From Arthrobacter ruber (GTDB lineage Bacteria; Actinomycetota; Actinomycetes; Actinomycetales; Micrococcaceae), in the NCBI RefSeq assembly GCF_002954225.1, contig NZ_PPTH01000017.1:253311-317310 (forward strand): a DNA stretch of 64,000 nt, read 5' to 3'. Below are positions 25,979-33,519 of the stretch, in pieces; within the stretch, counting starts at the first letter, position 1; each line of letters begins with the position of its first letter. The notes under the pieces were generated by a model. It did not search any database. It was not told the origin of the DNA and saw nothing but the letters and a program-made list of their open reading frames with translations. Position numbers and translations under genes: made by a program.

Positions 25979-26314
25979 CTAGTGAGGGTCTGCAATCTCG
26001 AGCACGCGAACACGCGTAACGAGGGAGAGGTCGATTCCGCCGTCGGTAAGGCGGGCGATTGGAATATTGGCTACTTCAAAAATCAGTCGATATGGACCAT
26101 CGAGGTCCGCGGAGAACTGTTCGTCCCTACCTCCGACGAGTTGATGGCACCGGGCCTGCGGCAGCCTGTGGAACTCCGCGAGATTATCTGATGCGGCCAG
26201 CTGGTCTAGCCGCATCAGGAGCTTCTCGGCTCGTTCCTGACCAAGCTTTCGAACCCGTAGTGATGTGCTGTTACACATGCGCGCGAGCCGCGAGTTCGCG
26301 AAGCCGACGTCCAT
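25979..26314 (-). CDS. higB: HigB/RelE-superfamily toxin
   Basis: A 111-aa ribosome-dependent mRNA interferase relative. The family pattern is complete: DVGFANSRLARMCN, LGQERAEKLLMRLDQLAA, LAEFHRLPQARCHQLVGGRDEQFSADLDGPYRLIFEVA and a C-terminal GGIDLSLVTRVRVLEIADPH. ATG 26314 has AGGAGG upstream, with a TATGAT -10 element on the minus strand at 26330-26335. It is the first gene of the HigB-HigA/ImmA pair and is divergent from the Ubl operon. Confidence 0.9.
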   Translation of the reverse strand: MDVGFANSRLARMCNSTSLRVRKLGQERAEKLLMRLDQLAASDNLAEFHRLPQARCHQLVGGRDEQFSADLDGPYRLIFEVANIPIARLTDGGIDLSLVTRVRVLEIADPH

Positions 26315-26334
26315 GCCGACCTCCTAATAATCAT

Positions 26335-26349
26335 ACACCGGTCAGGTGT
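26335..26349. promoter_or_regulatory. Inverted repeat at the higB promoter
   Basis: ACACC-GGTCA-GGTGT overlaps the end of the minus-strand -10 box (ATCATA at 26330-26335). It is a likely operator for the HigA-type repressor and lies in the gap shared with the Ubl operon promoter. Confidence 0.55.
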
Positions 26350-26418
26350 GCTAAAGTGTTTTTTGTACCTGTTCGGTGCAAAAATATCCCGGCTCCGTCC
26401 GGAGAAAGGCTGTACCTC

Positions 26419-26718
26419 ATGAGTAACACAGTTCCAAAAGCGGGCGAGCACTCCCGCGCCGAGTCGTCAAAGAAGCCTGAGAAGTTCTATGAGATTGCTG
26501 TGAACGGGGAGCTGGAGGAGGTTCAGGATGATCACCTGACCTTCGAGGAGGTCGTATCGATCGCCTACCCGGTCTCGCCTGGTCCGGACACTGTCTACAC
26601 CGTCACTTTCCGAGGCGCCAAGGGTCGCCACCATGAAGGAGAACTGGCGGCTGGCGAGTCAGTGACCGTGAAGAAGAAGGGTGCGGCGTTTGATGTCACG
26701 CCTACGGGAAAGTCCTAG
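26419..26718 (+). CDS. Ubiquitin-like protein (multiubiquitin-domain type)
   Basis: A 99-aa protein containing one Ubl domain. From residue 22 the text KFYEIAVNGELEEVQDDHLTFEEVVSIAYP, then TVYTVTFRGA, then EGELAAGESVTVKKKGAAFDVTPTG, follows the bacterial multiubiquitin family: a beta-grasp fold with a conserved Y-x-I-x-V-N start and an F-x-V end. Only one copy of the domain is present, and the C-terminus (PTGKS) is not a di-Gly. The N-terminal 20 residues are a charged tail. ATG 26419 follows GGAGAAAGG. It overlaps the E1-like gene by 26 bp. It is probably the modifier of a conjugation-like pathway. Confidence 0.82.
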   Translation: MSNTVPKAGEHSRAESSKKPEKFYEIAVNGELEEVQDDHLTFEEVVSIAYPVSPGPDTVYTVTFRGAKGRHHEGELAAGESVTVKKKGAAFDVTPTGKS

Positions 26719-27868
26719 CGCTGATCTCGCGAGGCTCATGGCGGATGGATATGAGGTATCGATCCGCCACGGGCATCTCGTCATCAGCAACGTCCCTTAC
26801 TTGACCGCGAACGGTGAGGTTTCAGTCGGGGAGGTACTCTCTGAACTCAACCTTGCTGGCGAGACCACCGCCCCTCCCGAGCCTCACACTGTTTATTTCA
26901 CCGGGGTTCCCCACAAAGCTCCGGGCGTCCCGATGCACGAAGTTATCGCTATGCTGGGCACCCAGGAACCGATACCGGGGCTCATCTCCAACTCCTACTT
27001 GTCGACAAAGCCAGCTAGCGGGCGTTACGCCGACTACTACGAAAAGATCAGCCAGTACGTTCGAGTGATTGTGGGGCCGGCGCGCGCGGTCGATCCTCGG
27101 GCTACCGCCCGCACCTTCCGTCCCATAGAGACCGATGAGGACGAGTCGCCATTTGTCTACCTTGACTCCGCATCAGCGCGCGCCGGTATCAGCACCCTCA
27201 GCATGCGACTCGCCACCGGGCCGGTCGGGATCGTGGGTCTCGGAGGAAGCGGCTCCTACATTCTCGATCTCGTCTCGAAGACGCCGGTGCCGGAGATTCA
27301 TCTCTGGGATCCGGATGACTTTCTCACGCACAATGCCTTCAGGGCACCCGGCGCCGCTACTCTGGGACAACTCAATAAGAGGCAGACCAAGGTTGAGTAC
27401 TTTGCTTCGCAGTACTCGGCGATGCATCGCGGAATCATTGCCCACCCGCAAATGATCGACGCCAGCACGATAGAGCACCTCAGCGGACTGGACTTCGTAT
27501 TCGTTGCAATTGATACAAGTCCCGTGAAGCAGGAGATCATCCAGTGGCTGACGCAGCAGGGGATTCCTTTGATCGATGTAGGTATGGGAGTCAGTCGCCA
27601 GCGGGACGCGCTTGGAGGAATTGTGCGAACCACGACCGTCACCCAAGAGAACAACGCGCACGTGGAGCGCAGGATCTCGTTTACTGACGAGCGGGAAGAT
27701 GAGTATGAGCGCAACATCCAACTCGCTGATCTGAACGCGTTGAACGCGACCCTCGCCGTGATTAAGTGGAAGAAGCTTAAGGGGTTCTACCGGGACGACG
27801 TCAATGAGTTGCATACGACTTACACCATTGCCAGTGGGCAGCTGATTCACTCGGAGAGAACCCAGTGA
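26693..27868 (+). CDS. E1/ThiF-family adenylyltransferase, cysteine-free (DUF6791-like N-terminus)
   Basis: A 391-aa Ubl-activating-type enzyme. The C-terminal half is a ThiF/E1 adenylation domain: GIVGLGGSGSYILDLV (about residue 180) binds ATP, LWDPDDFLTHNAFR (about 210) has the Asp and the N-x2-R element, and VFVAIDTSPVKQEII, then GIPLIDVGMGV, complete the fold. The N-terminal 165 residues (DGYEVSIRHGHLVISNVPYL and on) look like the DUF6791 domain found on such proteins. The whole sequence contains no Cys, so no thioester can form on it. ATG 26693 is used; GTG 26681 is possible. It overlaps both neighbours. Confidence 0.85.
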   Translation: MSRLRESPSADLARLMADGYEVSIRHGHLVISNVPYLTANGEVSVGEVLSELNLAGETTAPPEPHTVYFTGVPHKAPGVPMHEVIAMLGTQEPIPGLISNSYLSTKPASGRYADYYEKISQYVRVIVGPARAVDPRATARTFRPIETDEDESPFVYLDSASARAGISTLSMRLATGPVGIVGLGGSGSYILDLVSKTPVPEIHLWDPDDFLTHNAFRAPGAATLGQLNKRQTKVEYFASQYSAMHRGIIAHPQMIDASTIEHLSGLDFVFVAIDTSPVKQEIIQWLTQQGIPLIDVGMGVSRQRDALGGIVRTTTVTQENNAHVERRISFTDEREDEYERNIQLADLNALNATLAVIKWKKLKGFYRDDVNELHTTYTIASGQLIHSERTQ

Positions 27869-28275
27869 CGATACGCTACTTTGACGCGAAAATAGTCGAT
27901 ACAGTCCCAAAAGTACGTGATAGTGGAGTGCTGTATGTTTCCTACACGCATCAAACGGCCGTGCATGACTGCGCCTGTGGATGCGGAAACAAGGTCGTTA
28001 CCCCACTCAACCCGTCCGGATGGACTATACGTCTGGCTAATTCGATGCCAACGCTTCACCCGTCGATAGGCAATTGGGGGTTCCCCTGTCGGTCTCATTA
28101 CCTGATTCAGAACGGCCAAGTTGTCTGGGCTCGCGACTGGACTAGCGACGAAATCTCGCGCGGTGCTAGCCGAGACATGCACGATCGGCGACAGTACTTC
28201 GCCTCGCGCACCATCCGAGCGCGGCTGGGAACGATCCTCAGGGTACTGCGTAATGGAAGCTGTTGGCGACGTTGA
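27865..28275 (+). CDS. DUF6527-like zinc-binding partner of the Ubl pathway
   Basis: A 136-aa protein. HDCACGCGNKVVTPLNPSGW, then the PSIGNWGFPCRSHYLIQNG and VVWARDW segment, match the small DUF6527 family that accompanies multiubiquitin/ThiF genes. C-x-C-x-C plus the later Cys and His could bind zinc or form a catalytic centre; the S-H-Y triplet is conserved in my memory of the family. The GTG start at 27865 overlaps the E1 stop codon by 4 bp (GTGA), a tight operon. Its biochemical role, perhaps processing or removal of the Ubl, is inferred. Confidence 0.75.
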   Translation: MTIRYFDAKIVDTVPKVRDSGVLYVSYTHQTAVHDCACGCGNKVVTPLNPSGWTIRLANSMPTLHPSIGNWGFPCRSHYLIQNGQVVWARDWTSDEISRGASRDMHDRRQYFASRTIRARLGTILRVLRNGSCWRR

Positions 28276-28291
28276 GGAACGGGGGTGACAG

Positions 28292-28337
28292 GCAGCCCGG
28301 TGGCGAGCGGCAGCAAGCAGGTATCAACCCGGGCTGC
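28292..28337 (+). terminator. Possible hairpin after the Ubl operon
   Basis: GCAGCCCGG (28292-28300) pairs with CCGGGCTGC (28329-28337) over a 28-nt loop, starting 17 bp after the stop codon. There is no T-tract, so termination is uncertain. Confidence 0.4.
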
Positions 28338-28358
28338 GTCATCCTCAGTTGACATGAG

Positions 28359-28550
28359 GTGAACGACCAGATTCTCAACGAGGTGCTCGCGGGGCGTCTG
28401 ACATCGTTGGTTGCCGAATTTCAGGGCCTCAACTATGTGTCGGTTTTAGTTCTCGTACCGGTACCCGCATCGAAGATCTCTGATCATCCTTTCACCGAAT
28501 TGAAGGGAGGAAGTGGCGCTAGCAAAGCAGGCGATTGCGCCGAGAAGTGA
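28359..28550 (+). CDS. Short open frame, possible truncated gene
   Basis: A 63-aa frame starting at GTG 28359 (NDQILNEVLAGRLTSLVAEFQGLNYVSVLVLV...). The first 35 residues look protein-like; the rest (KGGSGASKAGDCAEK) does not. It may be the 5' remnant of a gene cut by recombination. No family is recognised. Confidence 0.3.
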   Translation: MNDQILNEVLAGRLTSLVAEFQGLNYVSVLVLVPVPASKISDHPFTELKGGSGASKAGDCAEK

Positions 28551-28698
28551 CGGAAAGGGTGTTCCTTGTAAGGCCCCGATGCCGAAGGCTGCCAGGGGTG
28601 GTTCCAGATAGCTCCACTTGTTGCTGAAGAAGCGCGTGCAGCGACGGACGGTGGGGTGGTGCCTCGCATCCGTCAGTTGTGTACTGGCGGGCTGGTGG

Positions 28699-28905
28699 TC
28701 CCCCTTCGCACTCGGCGCAGTACTTGTCGCCGGCCTTTTCGCGTGCGAGCTGGGTCCGGTAATGGACGAGGAAGCATGACATGCAGGCGAACTCGTCTTC
28801 CTGCACGGGGATGACCTGTACCAGAAGTTCTTCTTCGAGGATCGCCCCGGGCAGGTCGAAGCCTTCGGCGGTGTCGCCGTCCTCGACGTCGATGACGGCG
28901 GTCTG
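28699..28905 (-). pseudogene. N-terminally truncated DUF4193 gene
   Basis: Read on the minus strand from 28905: QTAVIDVEDGDTAEGFDLPG, then EEELLVQVIPVQEDEF, then ACMSCFLVHYRTQLA and KYCAECEGG. This is the C-terminal two thirds of DUF4193, a small actinobacterial zinc-ribbon protein. The usual first 30 or so residues are missing: two in-frame TGA codons lie directly upstream. It marks a recombination junction next to the YhcG-type gene. It lies 698 bp into the poorly coding stretch 28276-28973. Confidence 0.7.
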
Positions 28906-28973
28906 CGTTCATCAGGGGCTCGGGGGCGACTCTATGACTCGGCGCGTCAGCGGGGTTCTGAAAGGATCGAAGC

Positions 28974-30014
28974 ATGACAACCTCTGACGTCGCCCTGCCT
29001 GATGAGTATGGCTCGACCCTGCAGGCGCTGAAAGACCGCGTGCGGCGTGCTCGCCAGAGAGCCCGGCGGACGGTCAACACGCAGCTGATCGAGCTGTACT
29101 GGCACCTGGGTCACGAGATTCTGATCCGGCGTGAGCGCCAGGGGTGGGGGACCGGGGTCATGAAGAGGCTGGCGGATGATCTGCGGGCCGAGTTCCCGGA
29201 TATGACCGGTCTATCGCGCAGCAACTTGCAGTACATGCGGGCCTTCGCGGCCGCTTGGAACGAGGACGCAATTGTCCAACAGCCTGTTGGACAATTGCCC
29301 TGGGGCCACGTCGTTCTGCTTCTGGACAAGCTCGACAACCAGGCATCGCGTGACTGGTACGCCGCCGCAGCGGTGGAGTACGGCTGGTCCCGGAACGTGC
29401 TGGCGAACATGGTCATGAATAAGTCGATGGAGCGCACCGGCACAGCACCGTCGAACTTCAGCCGCCAGCTCGCAGCGGGCGATTCCGAGCTGGCCCAGCA
29501 GACAGCCAAGGATCCCTACGCCTTCGAATTCCTCGGGCTGTCCGGCGAGGTCGCTGAACGGGATCTCGAGCAGGCCCTTATGGACCGCATCGTCGACACC
29601 CTCCGGGAGCTTGGTCCCGGGTTCGCGTTCGTCGGCAGGCAGGTACACCTCGAGGTCGAGGGAGATGACTTCTACATCGACCTGCTGTTCTTCCACGTCG
29701 AGCAGCTGCGCTACGTCGTCATCGAGCTCAAAACCGGGAAGTTCCAGCCCGAATACGCCGGGAAACTGAACTTCTACGTCGCCCTGGTCGACGACAAGCT
29801 CCGCCGCGAGGCACATAACGACACCGTCGGGATCCTGATCTGCGGCAGCAAGAACGACCACACCGTCCGCTACGCCCTCGGCCGCTCCGAGTCACCAATG
29901 GCCGTATCCACCTACACGTACGAAACCCTGCCGGCCGCGGAACGACGAGCCCTGCCGGCCGCCGATGAACTTGCCGCAGCCTTTGACGAGATCGCATCCG
30001 AAAGCGCGGAATAG
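28974..30014 (+). CDS. PDDEXK nuclease of the YhcG/DUF1016 family
   Basis: A 346-aa protein. The N-terminal domain (about residues 30-160) has the YhcG pattern: NTQLIELYWHLGHEILIR, then GWGTGVMKRLADDLRAEFPDMTGLSRSNLQYMRAFAAAW and LPWGHVVLLLDKL. The C-terminal nuclease has AYAFEFLGLSG-type text, then FVGRQVHLEVEGDDFYIDLLFFH and YVVIELKTGKF, giving the D...E-x-K core. Length is typical. ATG 28974 has AAAGGATCGAAGC upstream. Such genes are common next to restriction and defence systems; the biological target is unknown. It is the last clear island gene. Confidence 0.9.
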   Translation: MTTSDVALPDEYGSTLQALKDRVRRARQRARRTVNTQLIELYWHLGHEILIRRERQGWGTGVMKRLADDLRAEFPDMTGLSRSNLQYMRAFAAAWNEDAIVQQPVGQLPWGHVVLLLDKLDNQASRDWYAAAAVEYGWSRNVLANMVMNKSMERTGTAPSNFSRQLAAGDSELAQQTAKDPYAFEFLGLSGEVAERDLEQALMDRIVDTLRELGPGFAFVGRQVHLEVEGDDFYIDLLFFHVEQLRYVVIELKTGKFQPEYAGKLNFYVALVDDKLRREAHNDTVGILICGSKNDHTVRYALGRSESPMAVSTYTYETLPAAERRALPAADELAAAFDEIASESAE

Positions 30015-30137
30015 GAGGGGTTTCAGCCCCTCCCCGAACCACTACCTGACATAAGGTCAATTATCGGTTGTCCGATTGCAGGATCGAAACGCACCATTGA
30101 GTGAGCTGCGGGAGCGAAGCCCTTGGCCGCAGTGAGC

Positions 30138-30905
30138 CTAGAACAGCGGCCAGGGCACCGCCGGCATCTCACCCCTCGGGCCCGGGAACCGCGCGGTCGC
30201 GCGCAGGGCGGCACAGCGCGCGGCGAGCGAAGAGATCTCCTCGGCGGTGAGCAACTCCGCCAGATCCCGGCCCAGCTCACCCCGCAGCCCTTCGCGAACA
30301 CGGTCGATGCCGTCGAGTTCCTCGGCGGTCAGCGCCTCACCCAGCCACCCCCACAGCACCGTGCGCAGCTTGTGGTCGCTGTGGAAGGTCAGCCCGTGGT
30401 CCACGCCGAAGCGGTGCCCGTCCGCCATCTCGAGGATGTGGTCGCCCTTCCGGTCGGCATTGTTGACGACGACGTCGAACACCGCCATGCGCCTCAGCGC
30501 CGGCGTGTCCTCGTGGATGAGGGCGACAATCCGCCCGTTCTCATCCTGGCCCTCGAGGACCTGCTTCCAGCCGGTCTCCGGGACGTCGTCCGCCGCGACC
30601 AGGTCCGCGGCGTCCTGATCGGGGTCCGTCTCCTGCCAGAGCTGCACCATGCCCTCACCGAACGGACCATCGCGCAGCCAGGTGCGCGGCACGATGTTCC
30701 AGCCGAAGGCCTCCGAGATCAGGTAGGCGGCCACCTCCCGGTGGGCCAGGAAGCCGTCGGGGAAGTCCCACAGCGGCTTCTCGCCCTTGATCGGCTTGTA
30801 CACGACCGCCGTGTCGCCGATGCCGCCCAGGAAGGTGGCGTTCGACGCCGTCGTGATACGCCCGGTGAGCGTCAACTCGGCGGTCATCAGGTCAGGCACC
30901 GGCAT
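30138..30905 (-). CDS. SCO1664-family protein (kinase-like fold)
   Basis: A 255-aa conserved actinobacterial protein related to PI3K/PI4K-like folds. DTAVVYKPIKGEKPLWDFPDGFLAHREVAAYLISEAFGW, then VPRTWLRDGPFGEGMVQLW, then DVVVNNADRKGDHIL and FGVDHGLTFH carry the ATP-binding Lys, the N-x2-D catalytic loop and the metal Asp. It is the last gene of the conserved trio with DUF3090 and a histidine phosphatase; its start shares a base with the DUF3090 stop codon (TGATG). Role unknown. Confidence 0.9.
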   Translation of the reverse strand: MPVPDLMTAELTLTGRITTASNATFLGGIGDTAVVYKPIKGEKPLWDFPDGFLAHREVAAYLISEAFGWNIVPRTWLRDGPFGEGMVQLWQETDPDQDAADLVAADDVPETGWKQVLEGQDENGRIVALIHEDTPALRRMAVFDVVVNNADRKGDHILEMADGHRFGVDHGLTFHSDHKLRTVLWGWLGEALTAEELDGIDRVREGLRGELGRDLAELLTAEEISSLAARCAALRATARFPGPRGEMPAVPWPLF

Positions 30906-31459
30906 CAGACCTCGGGAAAGGTGCAGGTGTGCCCGTCGGCGTCCATGGGGTGACCGCAGATGACGCAGATCGGACGCCCGGCACCCACGACCTCCCGGGT
31001 GCGCTTGGCGAAGGCTCGGGCGGTACCGACCGGCATCCGCACCCGCAGCACCTCGGAGGCGTCGTCGTCGTCATCGTCGGCGAGGAAGCCGTCGTCGTCG
31101 GCCTCGACCTCGGCGATCGGGTAGGCCTCGACGACGATCTGCGCCGTCGTCGGGTCCCAGCCCAGGCTCATGACGCCGGTGCGGAACTGCTCCTCGACCG
31201 TCTCGAGCTGGTCGTTGTCGACGAGTTCGATCGGCGTGCTCGTGGGAACGCTGAAGGGGTTGCCCTCGAGGGTGACGAGCTGGTCCAGGATCTCGTCGAT
31301 CTTCTCGGCGAGCTGGGCCGACTGCTGCTTCTCCAGGGCGATACTCACGATCTGCTTCCCTGCGCGTACCTGCAGGTAGAACGTGCGCTCCCCGGGAACG
31401 CCGATGGTGCCGATGACGACGCGGTCAGGCCAGGCGAACTCGTGAACAGTTGTAGGCAT
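30905..31459 (-). CDS. DUF3090 family protein
   Basis: A 184-aa actinobacterial protein. It begins TTVHEFAWPDRVVIGTIG and has FYLQVRAGKQIVSIALEKQQ. An acidic stretch (DDDGFLADDDDDD) precedes VLRVRMPVGTARAFAKRTREVV, and it ends in a zinc-hook CVICGHPMDADGHTC. Middle gene of the SCO1664/DUF3090/phosphatase operon. Function not established. Confidence 0.9.
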   Translation of the reverse strand: MPTTVHEFAWPDRVVIGTIGVPGERTFYLQVRAGKQIVSIALEKQQSAQLAEKIDEILDQLVTLEGNPFSVPTSTPIELVDNDQLETVEEQFRTGVMSLGWDPTTAQIVVEAYPIAEVEADDDGFLADDDDDDASEVLRVRMPVGTARAFAKRTREVVGAGRPICVICGHPMDADGHTCTFPEV

Positions 31460-31474
31460 AGGTCTATTTTAGGG

Positions 31475-32176
31475 TCACGGGGTTGGCGGCGCCGTGTGCC
31501 CTGCGCCACCGCCCACCGGCGCATCGCCGGCGGCGGCGCTGGCCGCGAGCCACGACAGGTCCCCGGCGTCGGTGTTGGTCGCGTGGACGGTCGTCCGGCC
31601 GGTGCCGTAGCGCACGATCGACACGGAGGCGGGGCCGACGTCGATGCGCTGGAACAGGTCCAGGTGCATGCCGAACGCGTCGGCGAGGATCGACTTGATG
31701 ATGTCACCGTGACTCACCGCCACCCACACGGCGCCGGGCCCGTGCTCCGCTTCGAAGGCCGCATCACGGCGTCGGATGGCTGCCACCGACCGGGCCTGCA
31801 TCGCGGCCATGGACTCGCCGCCGGGGAAGACGACGGCGGACGGCTGCGACTGCACCACCGACCACAGGGGTTCGGTCGCAAGATCCTTCAGCAGGCGGCC
31901 CTGCCACTGGCCGTAGTCGCACTCGGTGAGATCGGCGTCGAGCGGCGCGTGCGGGGCGCCGGTCTGCCGGTCGAGGATGAACCGGGCGGTCTGCTGACAC
32001 CGCTCGAGAGGGCTCGACACCACGCCGACGAGAGGCACGGCCGCGAGCCGGTCGCCGGTCACGGCCGCCTGGTCGCGGCCGATCTCGTCAAGACTGACGC
32101 CGGGAGTCCGGCCGGCCAGGAGTCCGAAGGCGTTCGCTGTGGTGCGGCCGTGCCGCACAAGGATGACTGTGGCCAT
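31475..32176 (-). CDS. Histidine phosphatase (MSMEG_4193 type)
   Basis: A 233-aa phosphoglycerate-mutase-like phosphatase. ILVRHGRTTAN has the catalytic RHG; VVSSPLERCQQTA provides Arg, ECDYGQWQG the Glu, and VAVSHGDIIKSIL the second His. A low-complexity C-terminal tail (AASAAAGDAPVGGGAG) follows. It lies 15 bp upstream of DUF3090, forming the conserved three-gene operon. The substrate is unknown. Confidence 0.9.
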   Translation of the reverse strand: MATVILVRHGRTTANAFGLLAGRTPGVSLDEIGRDQAAVTGDRLAAVPLVGVVSSPLERCQQTARFILDRQTGAPHAPLDADLTECDYGQWQGRLLKDLATEPLWSVVQSQPSAVVFPGGESMAAMQARSVAAIRRRDAAFEAEHGPGAVWVAVSHGDIIKSILADAFGMHLDLFQRIDVGPASVSIVRYGTGRTTVHATNTDAGDLSWLAASAAAGDAPVGGGAGHTAPPTP

Positions 32177-32243
32177 CCACCCAGCCTAGCCACCCGCGAC
32201 ACCAGGGAATGACGGGAGATACCCCATGCGTTAGCATGGACGT

Positions 32244-32347
32244 ATCAAGGGGAGTACTCCCGATTGCGATGGACCCGTCACTACGGATGCAGCAATGCAT
32301 CCCGGGCCATCGGTCCCGGTTCCGGCCGGACGGAGGAGACCTTGGCG
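32244..32347 (+). promoter_or_regulatory. Probable yybP-ykoY (manganese) riboswitch upstream of terC
   Basis: The leader opens with TCAAGGGGAGTACTCCCGAT and closes with GAGGAGACCTTGG. CAAGG pairs with CCTTG to form the P1 stem, and internal CCCGGG/CCGG stems fill the middle. The AAGGGGAGTA start, the GAGACCTT end and the position before a TerC gene all match this class. It lies 36 bp before the terC start, so it could act on transcription or translation. Confidence 0.7.
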
Positions 32348-32382
32348 CCTATGTCCGACGCCTACCCTTGGGAGCCCCCCTC

Positions 32383-33465
32383 ATGCAGGTCACACCCCTG
32401 ATCTGGTTCATCACCCTTGCCGTGACGGTCCTCTTCTTCGTCTACGAATTCTTCGCGCACGTGCGCAAACCCCACGAACCGACCATCGGCGAATCCGCCC
32501 GCTGGTCCGCCTTCTACATCGGCCTCGCCCTGCTGTTCGGCGTCGGCATCGGCGTGGTGTCGGGCTGGGACTTCGGCGGCGAGTACTTCGCCGGCTACCT
32601 GACCGAGAAGGCCCTGTCGATCGACAACCTCTTCGTGTTCCTCATCGTGATGACCGGCTTCGCGGTGCCGAAGAAGTACCAGCAGAAGGTGCTGATGATC
32701 GGCATCATCATCGCCCTGATCCTTCGCGGCGGATTCATCGCCATCGGCGCGAGCCTGATCGAGAACTTCTCCTGGATCTTCTACATCTTCGGCGCCCTGC
32801 TGCTCGTCCTCGCCTACCGCCAGGCCTTCAGCAGCCACGAGTCCAACCCCGCCAACGGCAAGTTCATGCAGCTCGTCCGCCGCGTCCTGCCCGTCACCGA
32901 CGAGTACCACGAGGCGAAACTGACGGTGAAGAAGGACGGCACGCGCTACGCCACACCGATGCTGCTGACCATCATCGCGATCGGCTTCGTGGACCTCATC
33001 TTCGCCGTCGACTCCATCCCCGCGATCTACGGCCTGACGAACGAGGCGTACATCGTCTTCACGGCCAACGCCTTCGCGCTCATGGGCCTGCGGCAGCTGT
33101 TCTTCCTCATCGGCGGACTGCTCGAGCGCCTGGTCTACCTGGCGCAGGGCCTCGCCGTCATCCTCGGGTTCATCGGCGTGAAGCTCGTCTTCCACGCGCT
33201 GCACGTGAACGAGCTGCCCTTCATCAACGGCGGGGAGCCGCTGCTCTGGGTGCCCGAGATCCCCATCTGGTTCTCGCTGCTGTTCATCGCCGCCACCATC
33301 ACCGTCGCCACCGTGGCGAGCCTGCTGAAGACCCGGGGCGACGGCGGCAGGAACCAGCGCGACCAGGTGCAGGGCGACCAAGTGGCCACCGCGGTTCCCG
33401 ACGGCGAAGATGCGGACCCCCAGGCCGACGACGACGCGAACACCAGCGCGGGCGCACGCAAGTAG
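32383..33465 (+). CDS. TerC family integral membrane protein
   Basis: A 360-aa transporter-like protein with 7-9 TM helices. FFVYEFFAHVRKPHEP starts it; EYFAGYLTEKALSIDNLFVFLIVMTGFAVP, AIGFVDLIFAVDSIPAIYGLT and ANAFALMGLRQLFFLIGGLLERLVYL carry the conserved charged TM residues (E/D-N, D-S-I-P-A). The family exports Mn2+ or handles metals at translocation sites. ATG 32383 (GGGAG upstream) is chosen over upstream in-frame ATGs inside the riboswitch. A charged hydrophilic C-terminus follows residue about 310. Confidence 0.93.
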   Translation: MQVTPLIWFITLAVTVLFFVYEFFAHVRKPHEPTIGESARWSAFYIGLALLFGVGIGVVSGWDFGGEYFAGYLTEKALSIDNLFVFLIVMTGFAVPKKYQQKVLMIGIIIALILRGGFIAIGASLIENFSWIFYIFGALLLVLAYRQAFSSHESNPANGKFMQLVRRVLPVTDEYHEAKLTVKKDGTRYATPMLLTIIAIGFVDLIFAVDSIPAIYGLTNEAYIVFTANAFALMGLRQLFFLIGGLLERLVYLAQGLAVILGFIGVKLVFHALHVNELPFINGGEPLLWVPEIPIWFSLLFIAATITVATVASLLKTRGDGGRNQRDQVQGDQVATAVPDGEDADPQADDDANTSAGARK

Positions 33466-33475
33466 CTGAACGATC

Positions 33476-33512
33476 GGACGCTCCCGGCAGCTTCTGGCTG
33501 CCGGGAGCGTCC
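33476..33512. terminator. Bidirectional terminator between terC and ndh
   Basis: Perfect 16-bp arms (GGACGCTCCCGGCAGC at 33476-33491 and its complement at 33497-33512) flank the loop TTCTG. The genes on both sides converge on it. Confidence 0.85.
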
Positions 33513-33519
33513 GCTGTAG

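Noticed and set aside
30015-30137. Possible island attachment site at the right edge
   Set aside because: No tRNA, no direct repeat partner and no integrase were found; the boundary is suggested only by the change in gene content.
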